A model generated the notes under the pieces. It ran no database searches. It was not told the DNA's origin and saw nothing but the letters and a program-made list of their open reading frames with translations. From a virus: 30,245 nucleotides of DNA. Location: IMG/VR virus record IMGVR_UViG_3300020312_000083, positions 1-30,245 of that record; one strand, given 5' to 3'. Positions 16,589 through 23,675 of this stretch are shown in pieces (position 1 is the stretch's first letter; each line of letters starts with the position of its first letter). The position numbers and the translations under genes are program-made.

Positions 16589-17127
16589 TATATCAATCCT
16601 ATCAAACCAGTAATTCCAGGTGAATAATTATTTCTATTAGAATAATAATTTGTTGCTACATTATTATGTTGAGGAACTGTAGTTGTGTTTTGTGGAGCAT
16701 TTCCATACAATGCTTTGTTTCGAGCAATTTGTGCTTGTAATGCACCTAATGTATTTTCATAATTTGTTGTTCCAGACGCTTTATCAGCTTTTTGAGCAAA
16801 ATGTAATTCTGACATAAATTGTGGCATTTCACCAATCAACATTTGAGTTATATCATAACCACTGTAACCAGGATGACGAACGGGATCATTATAATACTCA
16901 GGAACTTCAGGCCATTTTAATCCAGTTGAAACTGACGGTAGAACAGTTTCTCCAAACGGTGGAGCTTGTAAATTACCACCATAAGCTACATTCGACATTT
17001 TATAATAAGGGCTAGAAGTCTGACCTCTATTAGCCCAACTTCTAATATAAGAACCTATTCCTCTTCCAATATCTGCTATATCTCTACCAACTGTTCTAAA
17101 ATTATTTAAATTAGGCTGCCAATTCAT
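16588..17127 (-). CDS. Unknown Asn/Tyr-rich protein, 179 residues
   Basis: No known family. The N-terminus MNWQPNLNNFRTVGRDIADI is followed by a Gly/Arg/Ser segment. The middle has Pro/Tyr-rich stretches (WPEVPEYYNDPVRHPGYSGY) and a helical part (MLIGEMPQFMSELHFAQKAD). The C-terminus is Asn/Thr/Tyr-rich (NNVATNYYSNRNNYS) and ends in a short hydrophobic piece (GITGLIGLI) resembling the GLTGIGGLLGLLGG stretch in the protein at 17294-18901. It is coupled on both sides (ATGA and TAATG). Similar composition suggests it works with the large Gly/Tyr-rich protein two genes upstream; this is inference. Confidence 0.65.
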   Translation of the reverse strand: MNWQPNLNNFRTVGRDIADIGRGIGSYIRSWANRGQTSSPYYKMSNVAYGGNLQAPPFGETVLPSVSTGLKWPEVPEYYNDPVRHPGYSGYDITQMLIGEMPQFMSELHFAQKADKASGTTNYENTLGALQAQIARNKALYGNAPQNTTTVPQHNNVATNYYSNRNNYSPGITGLIGLI

Positions 17128-17294
17128 ACTGATAACACCAATCTTAATAATAAGGTGATAGTACTAACAGAAGCACCAATCATAACCATTTCCATTCTCC
17201 ACAATCTTTTATCAATTGCTTCGTATCTCTCACTACACGCATCCACATGGTCATCAATTTTTTGTTTAACTGTGGCTACGGTAGGTTTAGACAT
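17124..17294 (-). CDS. XhlA-like tiny membrane protein, 56 residues
   Basis: Found by direct translation between two larger genes. The ATG at 17294 shares a base with the preceding stop (TAATG) and the TGA overlaps the next ATG. The product begins MSKPTVATVKQKIDDHVDAC and continues with SERYEAIDKRLWRMEMVM, an amphipathic coiled coil. A C-terminal hydrophobic stretch of about 17 residues follows (MIGASVSTITLLLRLVL). A soluble coiled coil followed by one membrane helix is the layout of phage XhlA-type proteins, which assist lysis, and the DxxCxxRYExIxxRL pattern is one I recall from phage copies. The hydrophobic stretch holds an Arg, so membrane insertion is likely but not certain. Confidence 0.75.
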   Translation of the reverse strand: MSKPTVATVKQKIDDHVDACSERYEAIDKRLWRMEMVMIGASVSTITLLLRLVLSV

Positions 17295-18901
17295 TATGCT
17301 GTTCCAAATAGATTGTTATACATTGTAGGATTATTAGTACTTAGATAATCTTGATAATCCTGTGAATATTTTTGTCCTTCAAAAGGTGTGTTTAAATAAT
17401 TTTGATAATCTGTTGTATACATGTCCCCACTAAATCCAGGTGAAGAATATTGATTATATAATGTTGAATAAGGGTTATAAGGTAATTGATTATAATTAAA
17501 ACCTCCATAACCTCCGAAGAAAGGACTTGAACCATAACCATATCCTGTTGAATATGGAGACCATCCACTTCCCATATTTCCGTAGAAAGAGCCAATACCA
17601 CCTGCATAAGGATTCATGCCATAACCGTAACCATATCCGCCAAAGAAAGGATTGCCATAAGAAGGATTCATATAACTTCCGCCATACATGTTCCCATAAC
17701 CTCTTCCATAACCTCCAAGAAGACCTAATAGACCTCCAATTCCTGTCAACCCAGTATTATTAGTATTTTGTTGAGGAAATCTTTCATTTAAATAATTTGT
17801 AAAAGCTGTATTAAAATCAAAGTCAGATACTAAATTATTAAAATCATCAACATTATCAACATTTTCTACTGTGTCTGTTGTGTTTGTTTCTTGTGGTGCA
17901 TTTAATTCTGGATAAACTGATAACATTTCTTGAGGGCTATTAAAAGTTTCATAACCTAATATTGCTGCTTCACCGGCATTCATCATTGTAGCTTCACCAG
18001 TTAATGGATTATATGCATACACTGTTTCTCTTCCAGTGCCTGTTCCAAAATCTGGATTATAAGGATTGTATGAATAATTTCCTTCATAAGTATATGTACT
18101 TGGATCAAATCCTTCCATAAGAGCATTAAAGTTATCTAAAGAATCACCACTTAAATATCGATCTCTTATTTCATCAGCTGTTATGCTTCCTTGCTCAAAC
18201 CAATCAGCAGTACTTCCTAAACCAGTTGTATTTAAAAAATTAGTAATATCGTCCATTGTCGTTACTGTTCCTGGTGGTGGATCATTACCAGGAGGCGGAG
18301 GGGGATCATTACCAGGAGGTGGTGGATCGTTATTATCTACATAACTTGTAAAGTTACCATCTGCATCCATTACTCCTGTAGGACTTCCGTCAGCCGCAAA
18401 GTAATATTTTACACCTGTTTCTGGATCAGTATTAACTCTAGTTCCATCATCATTAATAGTTACATTAGGGGGTGTTATCGGTCCAGGAGGATAAAGTGCG
18501 AAATAATCCTCTTCTGATAATAACTCACCTGTATTTGGGTCAGTATACATTGCTGGTGCATTGAAGTCTGCCGTATCTCGCTTTAGAGTTTCTAACTCAT
18601 TAGAATCAATTTCTAAAGTTGAATTACTTGTTGGTGTTCCTAATGTTTGTCCTATAGTTAAAATATCTACTGTACTTAAACCAGCAAAAGCTGGGTCAGA
18701 AGGGTCTAAAACTCCGCCATTATTAGCTATTGCATCTAATTGTGCTTGAGTTACACCATCAGGAGGTGTTTCTAAATTAAAAGGACCTACAACTTTACCA
18801 TTTTTATAAGTAGTACCACCAATAGTAACACTACCATCTGGATTTGTTACCATATCTGGTAATCCAGACATGTTAAAAAAGGAATTAATAGGTATATCCA
18901 T
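17294..18901 (-). CDS. Large low-complexity Gly/Tyr-rich protein, 535 residues
   Basis: No family recognised. Residues 1-190 are acidic and Thr/Asp/Gly-rich, with short beta turns (TNPDGSVTIGGTTYKNGKVV). A proline-rich linker, PPPPGNDPPPPPGNDPPP, spans about 193-210. Residues 215-375 are acidic and partly helical. Residues about 384-490 are dominated by Gly, Tyr, Asn, Ser and Phe, with repeated GYGYG, NPFFGGYG and SPFFGGYGG. Two DYQxYLxT repeats close the protein near 498 and 515. The gene sits between small head-type proteins and the neck genes, so a virion component is plausible. Such composition is unusual for a phage and suggests a disordered or sticky polymer. Confidence 0.75.
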   Translation of the reverse strand: MDIPINSFFNMSGLPDMVTNPDGSVTIGGTTYKNGKVVGPFNLETPPDGVTQAQLDAIANNGGVLDPSDPAFAGLSTVDILTIGQTLGTPTSNSTLEIDSNELETLKRDTADFNAPAMYTDPNTGELLSEEDYFALYPPGPITPPNVTINDDGTRVNTDPETGVKYYFAADGSPTGVMDADGNFTSYVDNNDPPPPGNDPPPPPGNDPPPGTVTTMDDITNFLNTTGLGSTADWFEQGSITADEIRDRYLSGDSLDNFNALMEGFDPSTYTYEGNYSYNPYNPDFGTGTGRETVYAYNPLTGEATMMNAGEAAILGYETFNSPQEMLSVYPELNAPQETNTTDTVENVDNVDDFNNLVSDFDFNTAFTNYLNERFPQQNTNNTGLTGIGGLLGLLGGYGRGYGNMYGGSYMNPSYGNPFFGGYGYGYGMNPYAGGIGSFYGNMGSGWSPYSTGYGYGSSPFFGGYGGFNYNQLPYNPYSTLYNQYSSPGFSGDMYTTDYQNYLNTPFEGQKYSQDYQDYLSTNNPTMYNNLFGTA

Positions 18902-18910
18902 TTTATCTCC

Positions 18911-19240
18911 TTATGCTGTGTAAGATACTACGCAATTAGTAATACCAGCACTAGATACTACCCTCATACCTCTTTTTAATCTATAACCTGCATCTGCGTA
19001 GAAACTATCACTACTTCCGCCATTTACTTTAAAGGTACTATCAGTAGTCCATGTTCCGCCAGAATTTTTTGATTGAATATCAACCGTTCCATCTGACGAA
19101 TCGGCTTGTAAATATATACCTCTAAAGTAAACAACTTGGTTTGTACCTTTAGCAGCAGTATTAGCATTATTAGTGTCACCCGCAACAACTATTGTAGTTG
19201 CACCTGACCCTTGTTGATGGCTTAAATAAGAGCCTGCCAT
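18911..19240 (-). CDS. Small beta-rich virion protein, 109 residues
   Basis: Begins MAGSYLSHQQGSGATTIVVA and alternates strands with small polar loops: VVYFRGIYLQADSSDGTVDI, GTWTTDSTFKVNG, and RGMRVVSSAGITNCVVSYTA at the end. There is no signal peptide, membrane helix or enzyme motif. It lies 9 bases after the 151-residue gene downstream of the capsid terminator. Size, beta character and position after the capsid gene fit a capsid-decoration or head-fibre base protein. This is inference; a small tail protein cannot be excluded. Confidence 0.7.
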   Translation of the reverse strand: MAGSYLSHQQGSGATTIVVAGDTNNANTAAKGTNQVVYFRGIYLQADSSDGTVDIQSKNSGGTWTTDSTFKVNGGSSDSFYADAGYRLKRGMRVVSSAGITNCVVSYTA

Positions 19241-19249
19241 TTATACCTC

Positions 19250-19705
19250 CTAAGATAGGTTGTTATTTTGTACATATAAAACTGTAACAGTCGCAGCACC
19301 TGTGGCACCGTCACCAGTTGCAGCTGTAAAATCTGCAAGTATTTGTAAATCCGTAGTACCTACATTAGTAGCTTCAGTATCTAAAGTTCCATGTGTAGTT
19401 CCTAATGATTTTACATTAGTTGCAGGTAAAAAAGCATCTGCATCAGCTGATGTTCCAATAGCAACAGTAGCAGTACTACTGTCGTTATTAACTGTTGTTA
19501 CATTTAATATTACATCTACCACTTGTGAGTTAGCAGGAACTACTGCAACTGATTGATTAAGTGCAGAAGCACCAATAATATCAAGTACAAAAGTTTGTGC
19601 CATTACTACAGAACCAACATTAGCAACATCAGTGCCAACGGTGGTACCAGTGGTATCTTTGATTGTGCCGGCCTTGATAGGTCCGGAAAAAGTTGTTTGA
19701 CCCAT
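19250..19705 (-). CDS. Beta-rich probable head-decoration protein, 151 residues
   Basis: The start MGQTTFSGPIKAGTIKDTTG is one I recall from small capsid-associated proteins next to the major capsid gene in marine phages. The rest is Ala/Thr/Val-rich: QSVAVVPANSQVVDVILNVT, VAIGTSADADAFLP, then ATGDGATGAATVTVLYVQNN near the end. AAGGAG stands 7 bases before the ATG. It is the first gene after the intrinsic terminator that follows the capsid gene, so it needs readthrough or its own promoter. No convincing promoter was seen in the 140-base gap; a weak TTGCAT/TATTTT pair 17 bases apart is present. Decoration role is inferred. Confidence 0.7.
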   Translation of the reverse strand: MGQTTFSGPIKAGTIKDTTGTTVGTDVANVGSVVMAQTFVLDIIGASALNQSVAVVPANSQVVDVILNVTTVNNDSSTATVAIGTSADADAFLPATNVKSLGTTHGTLDTEATNVGTTDLQILADFTAATGDGATGAATVTVLYVQNNNLS

Positions 19706-19792
19706 TGTTTTTCTCCTTAGTCGTTAAAGTCGACCTTAATTGGTCGTCTAGGGATATCTATAAAATACAGAAGAAAAAAGGATAATGCAAAT

Positions 19793-19824
19793 AAAAAAAG
19801 GGGCTAAGCATCCCTAGCCCCTTT
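19793..19824 (-). terminator. Intrinsic terminator after the major capsid gene
   Basis: On the minus strand the RNA would form a perfect 10-pair stem, AAAGGGGCTA with TAGCCCCTTT, around an 8-base loop, followed by seven Us. The stem lies at 19797-19824 and the U-tract at 19793-19799 (shared with the A/U foot of the stem). It begins 21 bases after the capsid stop codon. The strong GC core and the U-run are the two hallmarks of a factor-independent terminator. It would insulate the capsid message from downstream structural genes. Confidence 0.9.
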
Positions 19825-19845
19825 AAAGAATTGATACTTAATTAA

Positions 19846-20754
19846 TTAAGCACCTGGTGACCCATAGATCGCACGAGGATCAGACCATCCGAAGCTGTAA
19901 CGCTCCCTAGCCTTAAATCTCATGTTACCTGTGTTGAACTCACCTTCCATTGCAGTTCTTAAAGGTGCACGGGTAAAGTGTTTTAGCCCGTTTGGTGCAT
20001 CTGTAAGAATAAAGAATGCGTCAGGGTCTGTTAAGAAATGATTAACAGTATACCCTTCTGGAATCGCACCCGATGATCTAAGTGCATTGATATCGTTATC
20101 AGCAGTTCCAACTCGGCCTTCAGATTTCATTAATCTTTCAGCTACGAATTGAAGTTCCGCAGGGATAACAAGTTTTCTGCCACGAAGTGCTACGATTAAG
20201 CCTCTTTCATCAGTGAATTGACTGATTGAAATAAGACCGTTTTCTAAAGCAGTTTCGTTTAGATCGGTTGCTGTGGTTGGTTCGTTAGAAAAGGTCCCCC
20301 CAACAGAAAGCGGATGGTCTGTTGCAAGTAATTCCTTGCCGTCACCACCAGTAAAATTGTTGTTGAATCCATTATTTAAAATGGAAGCACCTTTTACTTG
20401 CTTACTATGTGCCATTGATCGTGCTAATGCACGAGTATAGCGATTTGACAGACGGTCGTAGAGGTTGTCTTCGACAGCTTCTTCAGTTAAGGCAAAAGCC
20501 ATTGCTACAGTTTCGTGTGTGTAACGAGCTGTATAAACTTCAGTCGCTGAGTCGTATTCAACTCCAGCACCTTCTGATTTTGTTGGGGCCGCTCCAAAGC
20601 CGGAAAGCATTACTTCTTCTTCGAAAGCTCTATCAGATGATTCAGTTTCGAAAATTTCAGCAGCTTCGTCTCCGTACTTGCTGTACTCTAAGCCAAAGAG
20701 AGCGTTTAGACCAGGCTCTAATTCTTTAGCAAGTTGTGCTCTTGATATAGCCAT
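19846..20754 (-). CDS. Major capsid protein (HK97 fold, Mu gpT-like)
   Basis: A 302-residue protein with the character of HK97-fold capsids. The N-terminal helix region is MAISRAQLAKELEPGLNALF, and an acidic E-loop-like segment lies around EVYTARYTHETVAMAFALTE. A helical spine follows (NRYTRALARSMAHSKQVKGA), then P- and A-domain strands. The C-terminal half carries LIVALRGRKLVIPAELQFVA, LTDPDAFFILTDAPNGLKHF and MRFKARERYSFGWSDPRAIY, as in Mu gpT-type major head proteins. No prohead protease gene or cleavage site is obvious nearby. A GGGAG ribosome site precedes the ATG. Terminator, scaffold and accessory gene context agree with this role. Confidence 0.9.
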   Translation of the reverse strand: MAISRAQLAKELEPGLNALFGLEYSKYGDEAAEIFETESSDRAFEEEVMLSGFGAAPTKSEGAGVEYDSATEVYTARYTHETVAMAFALTEEAVEDNLYDRLSNRYTRALARSMAHSKQVKGASILNNGFNNNFTGGDGKELLATDHPLSVGGTFSNEPTTATDLNETALENGLISISQFTDERGLIVALRGRKLVIPAELQFVAERLMKSEGRVGTADNDINALRSSGAIPEGYTVNHFLTDPDAFFILTDAPNGLKHFTRAPLRTAMEGEFNTGNMRFKARERYSFGWSDPRAIYGSPGA

Positions 20755-20765
20755 TGTTTATCTCC

Positions 20766-21356
20766 CTAATTTAAGCCAGTTGTACCAGCAGAAGCGAAAT
20801 GGTTGTTGATAAGGACTACAACATTAGTGTTTGCAGAACCTGTATCATCATTGTCAGGATCGGTAGATACTGCAAGAGCTTTTAAAGGAAGGGAAGCAGT
20901 TGTGTTTGCTGTTCCTACATCTAGCTCTGCATATGAAATACCACTGTTTGAACTTCCTGTACCTGCACCATCCACAATATCATAGTTAGCGAAAACGCCA
21001 GCTATAGTGAATGCATCGTCTGCTTGCACTTCACAAATGATATTAGGATCGTCCACGACATAAGCCTTAACAGTGCTAGTCACATTACTATCACCGGTCC
21101 AATAGTTTGACCATTTAGGTTTACCTGTTGATGAATCTGTAAATTGGCACCCATTAAATACGCCCACTACAAGTCCACCATCAGCAGCAGCCATTCGATC
21201 GATATATCCAGTCGCTAGACCTTTTACAATATCACCTTGATAAACTTTAGTGGTATTAGCATTTGATATTTCGTATTCTCTTTGACCGCCAGTATAAGCA
21301 CCACCGCCAAGTAAGGCAGCAGGTCTTAACCCAAATGGAGCATCTTTGTTAGCCAT
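20766..21356 (-). CDS. Head accessory or decoration protein, 196 residues
   Basis: Begins MANKDAPFGLRPAALLGGGA and continues with strands such as YQGDIVKGLATGYIDR, VVGVFNGCQFTDSS and NIICEVQADDAFTIAGVFAN. It ends in NVVVLINNHFASAGTTGLN. The opening ANKDAPFGLRPVR-like motif is one I recall immediately upstream of the capsid gene in many marine podoviruses, where it is treated as a structural protein. The beta-rich, small-residue composition suits a capsid-surface protein. It stops 11 bases before the capsid ATG. Confidence 0.75.
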   Translation of the reverse strand: MANKDAPFGLRPAALLGGGAYTGGQREYEISNANTTKVYQGDIVKGLATGYIDRMAAADGGLVVGVFNGCQFTDSSTGKPKWSNYWTGDSNVTSTVKAYVVDDPNIICEVQADDAFTIAGVFANYDIVDGAGTGSSNSGISYAELDVGTANTTASLPLKALAVSTDPDNDDTGSANTNVVVLINNHFASAGTTGLN

Positions 21357-21385
21357 TAGCTACTCCTATTAGATTTTGATTCTAT

Positions 21386-21892
21386 TTATTTAGAACCAAA
21401 GGTTACTTTTGAACTTCGCTCTGCCTCAAATTTAGGCATCGCAGGATTGTTGTCACGCATCCAATCATTATCAACCGCTTGCATTTGCTGTCTAGCACGA
21501 TCAGCGTAATATTGTTTGCGTTGTTCAACGAACTCTTCTGGTATTCTTGCCAGAAGTAAACCGCCTACACCAATGACTCCGGTATATTTACCATCCTCGA
21601 CAGTTGGAAAGACGCTACCCTCATACTCATCTGCACGCACGAGTTCATAACCTTCAGTCATTCTTGAATGAACATTGTTCTTATCATCATAACCTAGAAC
21701 TTCGGCTCTTATCCATCTATGGACATAACCAGCGGGTGGGGTTGGGGCGTGCAATTTATTGGGTGGTCGCCATTGCACGGGGCGTTCGCTAGAGGCTCGT
21801 GTGTTGTTTGACCGAGCGTTTCTATCTATAACAGGAGCTTCAGTAGCTTCTGCATCTATAAATTCGTATTCGTTATTTTCTTCTGACATCAT
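21386..21892 (-). CDS. Conserved head-region protein of unknown function, 168 residues
   Basis: An acidic N-terminus (EENNEYEFIDAEATEAP) precedes a basic Arg/Asn stretch, then RPPNKLHAPTPPAGYVHRWI, a globular centre with VLGYDDKNNVHSRMTEGYEL and GVIGVGGLLLARIPEEFVEQ, and a helix with YYADRARQQMQAVDND. The APxPPxGYxHRWI and RxMTEGYE patterns recall small head-assembly proteins found between scaffold and capsid genes. Two in-frame ATGs (21892 and 21889) follow GAGG; the second has the better spacing. A capsid-assembly partner is likely, but there is no direct functional motif. Confidence 0.7.
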   Translation of the reverse strand: MMSEENNEYEFIDAEATEAPVIDRNARSNNTRASSERPVQWRPPNKLHAPTPPAGYVHRWIRAEVLGYDDKNNVHSRMTEGYELVRADEYEGSVFPTVEDGKYTGVIGVGGLLLARIPEEFVEQRKQYYADRARQQMQAVDNDWMRDNNPAMPKFEAERSSKVTFGSK

Positions 21893-21898
21893 GTACCT

Positions 21899-22840
21899 CT
21901 ATGAATTTCTTGCATCAATTTTTGCAACTTCTCTAGCGTATGCATCAAGCGGTACGCCAAGTTTTTTAGCTACAGAAATTTGTGCTGGAGTTAATTTAAC
22001 ACTTTTTTTACTCTTTTGGCTAGTCTTTCCTTGAGTTACAGGAGCGACTGTTTGAGTACGGGTAGTTTTCCCTTCAAATTTATGTGGAAATTCAGTTCTA
22101 ATCCTTTTATCAATTTCTGAATAATATTCATCAGATTGAGGATCAAAACCTTCTTCCTCAACAAGTTGTTGATGAATTGTAAAAGCCGTTGCTGTCATAG
22201 CACGGTCTTGTCCAAACCAACTATTCTCTTCTCTTTCAGCCCAATCAACTGCTTTCGCATCTGGCTGAGGTGGAGGAGCATATTCTTGTTGTTGTGGTTG
22301 TTGTTGTTGAGCACCAGGCTGAGCTTGATAATTTTGTTGAGCTTCTTGTGCTTTTGTTGTTCTTTCTTGATTTTGCTTGAAAAGTCTCAATCTTTCTTTT
22401 TCAATAGCAATTTTAGCCATTACTTGCTGAGCATCAGCCATTTTCTCAACTTCACCAGCTTCATACGCTTCTTTAAAAGCAGCTTTAGCTTGTGATTCTT
22501 GAGAATCAATTCTACTAGATGCTTCTGCACTATAACCTGTATTTAAATTAGAAAGTTGTGCTCTTAAAGCATCAGCCTCTGCTTTTTGCTGTTGAGCAAA
22601 TTGTAAAGCAGCAGCTTCTCTTTCTTCAGTTTCTTTTCTTTGTGCAACAAGTTTGTTAATTCGTTTTTGGGTTTTATCTCTTCTTTTATCAAGTTCTTCT
22701 TCACTTAATCCTTGAGAGACGGGCTCACCATCAGTCTCAGCTTCATTACCAGTTACATCAACAATAGCCGGTTGGCTTTCATCAATAGTTACTGGTTCTT
22801 CAACTTCAACTATTTTTGCTTCTTCTGTTTCATCATTCAT
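21899..22840 (-). CDS. Capsid scaffolding protein
   Basis: A 313-residue protein with an acidic N-terminus (residues 1-45), then a long Lys/Glu/Gln helix predicted as coiled coil over about 45-165 (DKRRDKTQKRINKLVAQRKE and following). A Gln/Pro-rich linker (QPGAQQQQPQQQEYAPPPQP) covers about 174-194. The C-terminal domain ends basic and helical (KTSQKSKKSVKLTPAQISVA, then KKLGVPLDAYAREVAKID). Scaffolds have this helical rod plus a basic C-terminal capsid-binding region. The position between portal and capsid genes agrees. It stops 6 bases before the next gene. Confidence 0.85.
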   Translation of the reverse strand: MNDETEEAKIVEVEEPVTIDESQPAIVDVTGNEAETDGEPVSQGLSEEELDKRRDKTQKRINKLVAQRKETEEREAAALQFAQQQKAEADALRAQLSNLNTGYSAEASSRIDSQESQAKAAFKEAYEAGEVEKMADAQQVMAKIAIEKERLRLFKQNQERTTKAQEAQQNYQAQPGAQQQQPQQQEYAPPPQPDAKAVDWAEREENSWFGQDRAMTATAFTIHQQLVEEEGFDPQSDEYYSEIDKRIRTEFPHKFEGKTTRTQTVAPVTQGKTSQKSKKSVKLTPAQISVAKKLGVPLDAYAREVAKIDARNS

Positions 22841-22849
22841 TAGACACTC

Positions 22850-23338
22850 CTATATTGTAAAAACATCAGTTGGTTCCAAGATAGTTCCAAGAATCTCGTC
22901 GTCATTTAAAATCCTAATTTCGCCGTCAGCAAGTTTAATTCTTGTTCCAGCGTACTTACTAATAATTACCCACTCGCCTTCTTTACAGTAAGCTCCGTTA
23001 GGAAATTTCTTTTTATCTTTGTAAGCATCAGGGCCTAAAGTGACCACATAAGCTACGACCGTAGCTAAAGATTCTCTTTCTCGTGTCTCGTCGGGAATAA
23101 CAATGCCACCTTTAGATTTTTCAAATCCTTGAAAAGGCATAACAACCACACGATATCCTGTGGGTTGCGGTATTCTTTCTTTTGCGGATTTTTTAAGAAG
23201 ACTTGGATCAAGTACTCTTTTGTTTTCTTCAGTGTAAGCATCGGATACTTGTAGTTCAGGCTTCTCTTCCTTTTCTACTTTCTTCTCCACTTTTTTATCA
23301 GCGTACCTATCGGGTACATACAGCTTTGTTTTAGCCAT
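22850..23338 (-). CDS. groES: GroES-like co-chaperonin
   Basis: Residues about 60 to the end match the Cpn10 (GroES) family: PTGYRVVVMPFQ, then the mobile-loop segment KSKGGIVIPDETRERE, VVAYVVTLGPDAYKD, KEGEWVIISKYAGTRIKL and RILNDDEILGTI. The loop keeps the GGIV hydrophobic core used to contact GroEL. About 60 extra Lys/Glu-rich residues precede the domain, an extension absent from bacterial GroES. I chose the ATG at 23338 (162 residues), 9 bases after GGAGG; a GTG six bases earlier is too close. The gene overlaps the previous stop by 8 bases. Phage co-chaperonins such as T4 gp31 help host GroEL fold the capsid protein. Confidence 0.9.
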   Translation of the reverse strand: MAKTKLYVPDRYADKKVEKKVEKEEKPELQVSDAYTEENKRVLDPSLLKKSAKERIPQPTGYRVVVMPFQGFEKSKGGIVIPDETRERESLATVVAYVVTLGPDAYKDKKKFPNGAYCKEGEWVIISKYAGTRIKLADGEIRILNDDEILGTILEPTDVFTI

Positions 23339-23531
23339 CGTCACTATCCTCCTGTGACACCAGAGCGATTATCTCTTGCTCCACATAAGCCAGACTCTGT
23401 AATTGACCTATGCACGACCGATATGCTTCCCAATCTTTGCAGTTCCCTGAAGTTACTTTTTCGTGAACACTCTCCTTTTGTTCACGAATAATATGTAGTA
23501 TTTTTTGGATTAATTCAACCCCATCCATCAT
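23331..23531 (-). CDS. Small acidic helical protein, 66 residues, unknown
   Basis: An ORF of 66 residues after AGAGGAG, with a second in-frame Met directly following the first. The sequence is helical throughout: GVELIQKILHIIREQKESVH, GNCKDWEAYRSCIGQLQSLA and EQEIIALVSQEDSDDG. The DWExYRxCxGxxxxL pattern recalls a small conserved gene between the portal and the co-chaperonin in marine podoviruses, whose function is unknown. It overlaps the GroES-like gene by 8 bases, so the two are probably translated together. It could be a small assembly factor. Confidence 0.7.
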   Translation of the reverse strand: MMDGVELIQKILHIIREQKESVHEKVTSGNCKDWEAYRSCIGQLQSLAYVEQEIIALVSQEDSDDG

Positions 23532-23555
23532 TTTTTTCTCCTCTTAAAAAAATAA

Positions 23556-23666
23556 TTATTTTTTAGATGTTTTTCTAACAGCCCTAACAAGACCAACTCT
23601 ACCTAGTGGGTCTTTGCTTTTTGCTTTTGGCTTAGCTTTAGTCTTAGTCTTTTTTTCTTCAGCCAT
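23556..23666 (-). CDS. Tiny Lys-rich protein, 36 residues
   Basis: Found by direct translation. A near-perfect TTAGGAGG ribosome site, 6 bases before the ATG, overlaps the end of the portal gene. The frame starts MAEEKKTKTKAKPKAKSKDP and ends LGRVGLVRAVRKTSKK. Nearly a third of its residues are lysine. The strong ribosome site and its fit between two genes argue for expression. It resembles basic histone-tail-like peptides and the N-terminus of the 68-residue protein at 28576-28782. Function is unknown; nucleic-acid binding is the simplest inference from charge. Confidence 0.75.
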   Translation of the reverse strand: MAEEKKTKTKAKPKAKSKDPLGRVGLVRAVRKTSKK

Positions 23667-23675
23667 GTTTGCCTC

